Shown here one piece after another: positions 62,883 to 64,000 of a stretch of 64,000 bases of DNA (the first letter of the stretch is position 1; each line of letters begins with the position of its first letter). The translations under genes and the position numbers were made by a program. The notes under the pieces are model-generated. The model searched no databases and was not told where the DNA came from. It worked only from the letters and a program-made list of their open reading frames with translations. The DNA comes from CAZONU01 sp965370045. GTDB lineage: Bacteria; Planctomycetota; SZUA-567; JAKLDR01. The stretch covers positions 13,712-77,711 of the forward strand of contig CBDUSI010000003.1 of assembly GCA_965370045.1 (NCBI GenBank), read 5' to 3'.

Positions 62883-63635
62883 CTATCTGGAGCGTTCCGG
62901 TTCCAACGGCCACCAGGTGCCCCGCGCGCTCCCCCGGGAGCCCACGGTCGTCACCGTACCCGAACGCACTTCCGTACTGCCGCGGAACAACCCCCCGACG
63001 AAGGGGATGTTCATGAGGAAGGGCACGCCGCTGGTGCTCCGGGAACTGCTCCCCGTAACCAGCCCCTCGGGGACGCCGGAACGCGAACGCTCCGCCAGCT
63101 TCGAGTCAGTCGCCGTGAAGCGCGTCTTCTGGGCGTAAGTCTTGCCCGCGTAGCGGTACTTCCAGGTGAGCGTCAGCGGCTCTCTGGGCGCCGCCTTCTC
63201 GGCCGGCAGCATCCAGATGGCCAGGAAACTCGCCCGGCGCCAGTGGCGAATCTCGACGGGCGCGGAGAGCCTTTTCGACCCGCCTGATCTAGTCACGCCC
63301 CATTGCTCTATTTCACCGAAGTCTTTCCAGGACAGTTTCACAGACTTCGGCAAGAAGATGATCGACGCCTTGCGCTTGTTGCGGAACTCGATCATTGCTC
63401 CGAGCTTCCAGTAGCCATGCTTGTTACTCTTGAAGGGTTCCCACACCAGCGGCGCGAGCGCGACTACCGCTCCGGCCTGGTTGTCACGCGCGCCGGCGGG
63501 TACGCGGTAGTAGGTGCCCACCAACCCGTCGCGGCCCAGCGCGCGGCGGTCCGCCGGGCGGTAGTATGCCGCGCGCGGCGCGCAGCCGGCAAACGCAACC
63601 CCCAGCAGCAGAACGATATGCAGGTTCCTGGCCAT
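62883..63635 (-). CDS. Lipoprotein with a secretin-like C-terminal motif
   Basis: 250 aa. Lipobox VAFAGC (Cys18). A beta-rich domain (45-175) follows, and a Ser/Thr-rich region holds VPFLMNIPFVGGLFR near residue 210, which resembles the VPxLGDIPxLGxLFR signature of GspD/PilQ secretins. The protein is far too short to be a secretin. It is the first gene of the three-gene minus-strand set. Function unknown. Confidence 0.6.
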   Translation of the reverse strand: MARNLHIVLLLGVAFAGCAPRAAYYRPADRRALGRDGLVGTYYRVPAGARDNQAGAVVALAPLVWEPFKSNKHGYWKLGAMIEFRNKRKASIIFLPKSVKLSWKDFGEIEQWGVTRSGGSKRLSAPVEIRHWRRASFLAIWMLPAEKAAPREPLTLTWKYRYAGKTYAQKTRFTATDSKLAERSRSGVPEGLVTGSSSRSTSGVPFLMNIPFVGGLFRGSTEVRSGTVTTVGSRGSARGTWWPLEPERSR

Positions 63636-64000
63636 GCGCGATCTCCTCCACCCGCTTATCAGGGGCGTTCCAGCGGCCCGCGAGCTTAGCTCTTATATCC
63701 AACCCTCTCTACCGCCACCGAGCGCCCAACAGCCTATCCAGTGGCCGCCGCTTCGCAATGAAAAAAGGGCCGGCACCGCTCAGTCGCCCGCGCTCAGCCG
63801 GGCCCGTCGCGCGCCCAGGAGGCGGAGGGACGCACCGTTCCGTAGGAACGGGCCGGCCCGGAGCGGCGAGCGACTTTAAGCGAGCCGTCGCCAGGGATGG
63901 CGACTACGGCCTGAGTCACGGATGGCGGATATGTTAGGGTGATGCCCGCGCGATTCGGGGTACACGTACCGCTTCCGCCTTCGGCGGACTTCCGGTACAT
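63636..64000. other. Non-coding, hairpin-rich window end
   Basis: No gene is supported. Three hairpins are visible: CCGTTCC-GTA-GGAACGG (63835-63851), GTCGCC-AGGGAT-GGCGAC (63887-63904) and a larger one at 63966-63998 with GTACCG/CGGTAC outside and TCCGCC/GGCGGA inside. The 19-nt sequence CGCGATTCGGGGTACACGT at 63949-63967 also occurs at 21281-21299. The pattern suits a REP-like interspersed element. Confidence 0.5.

Noticed and set aside
63794..64000. Minus-strand coding region at the window end
   Set aside because: The open frame runs through hairpins and the repeated 19-nt sequence and has no family signal; it is more likely a repeat.

Overview
The window is GC-rich, gene-dense bacterial chromosome with tight operons, many 4-nt stop/start overlaps and frequent GTG/TTG starts. 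No rRNA, tRNA, CRISPR array or insertion sequence was recognised. I infer a Planctomycetota/PVC-like lineage. The reasons are a Ser/Thr kinase fused to two FGE-sulfatase-type domains, a probable LL-diaminopimelate aminotransferase, a Gfo/Idh/MocA oxidoreductase, abundant small lipoproteins and HEAT-repeat proteins, and a lone rplC. This is inference from gene content, not from a marker phylogeny.

Layout. (1) 1-13380 is a surface-polysaccharide locus: Wzt/Wzm-type ABC exporter (ATPase cut by the window edge), asparagine synthetase B-type amidotransferase, membrane-anchored transglutaminase-like protein, SDR epimerase, GT4 glycosyltransferase, RmlB-type dTDP-glucose dehydratase, O-antigen ligase/polymerase, polyprenyl-phosphate sugar phosphotransferase and an ArnT/PMT-like glycosyltransferase. 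(2) 13450-17874 is a minus-strand run: zinc-ribbon protein, leuC-type dehydratase and three lipoproteins (alpha/beta-hydrolase, helical-repeat, and a NodB deacetylase interrupted by EF-hand-like loops). (3) gatB, a zinc-ribbon membrane protein and an orphan ORF with a near-consensus promoter follow, then about 560 bp of tandem hairpin repeats and a stand-alone rplC. (4) 24107-33236 is a compact minus-strand operon: dapL, folK fused to a deoxynucleoside kinase, panC, lgt, GT2, histidine kinase, NtrC-type regulator, GH20. (5) 33336-35619 holds two paralogous ABC-2-like membrane proteins without an ATPase. (6) 35757-49304 on the plus strand: HIT protein, tldD/tldE, a low-GC RlmJ-like methyltransferase, acyl-AMP ligase, dual-specificity-type phosphatase, metG, M20 peptidase, FapA-domain protein and the kinase-FGE protein. 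(7) 49366-60757 is the most remarkable part.

Region 7 is one promoter-headed, translationally coupled plus-strand operon. In order it encodes a secreted CBM9-like protein, a 26-codon mini-ORF, a membrane-anchored periplasmic protein, a NapH/NosR-type polyferredoxin, a 2-hydroxyacyl-CoA-dehydratase/double-cubane-type protein with its ATP-dependent activator, a WtpA-like tungstate/molybdate-binding lipoprotein, a permease with an extra membrane domain, an ABC ATPase, a second polyferredoxin and a membrane-anchored PQQ-type beta-propeller. I recognise no described system with this composition. The simplest reading is an ATP-driven low-potential reductase wired to a membrane iron-sulfur electron path and linked to oxyanion uptake or a periplasmic sensor/enzyme.

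The last 3 kb hold a Gfo/Idh oxidoreductase, a HEAT-repeat membrane protein that overlaps it convergently, a small membrane protein, a lipoprotein with a secretin-like motif, and a hairpin-rich non-coding end.
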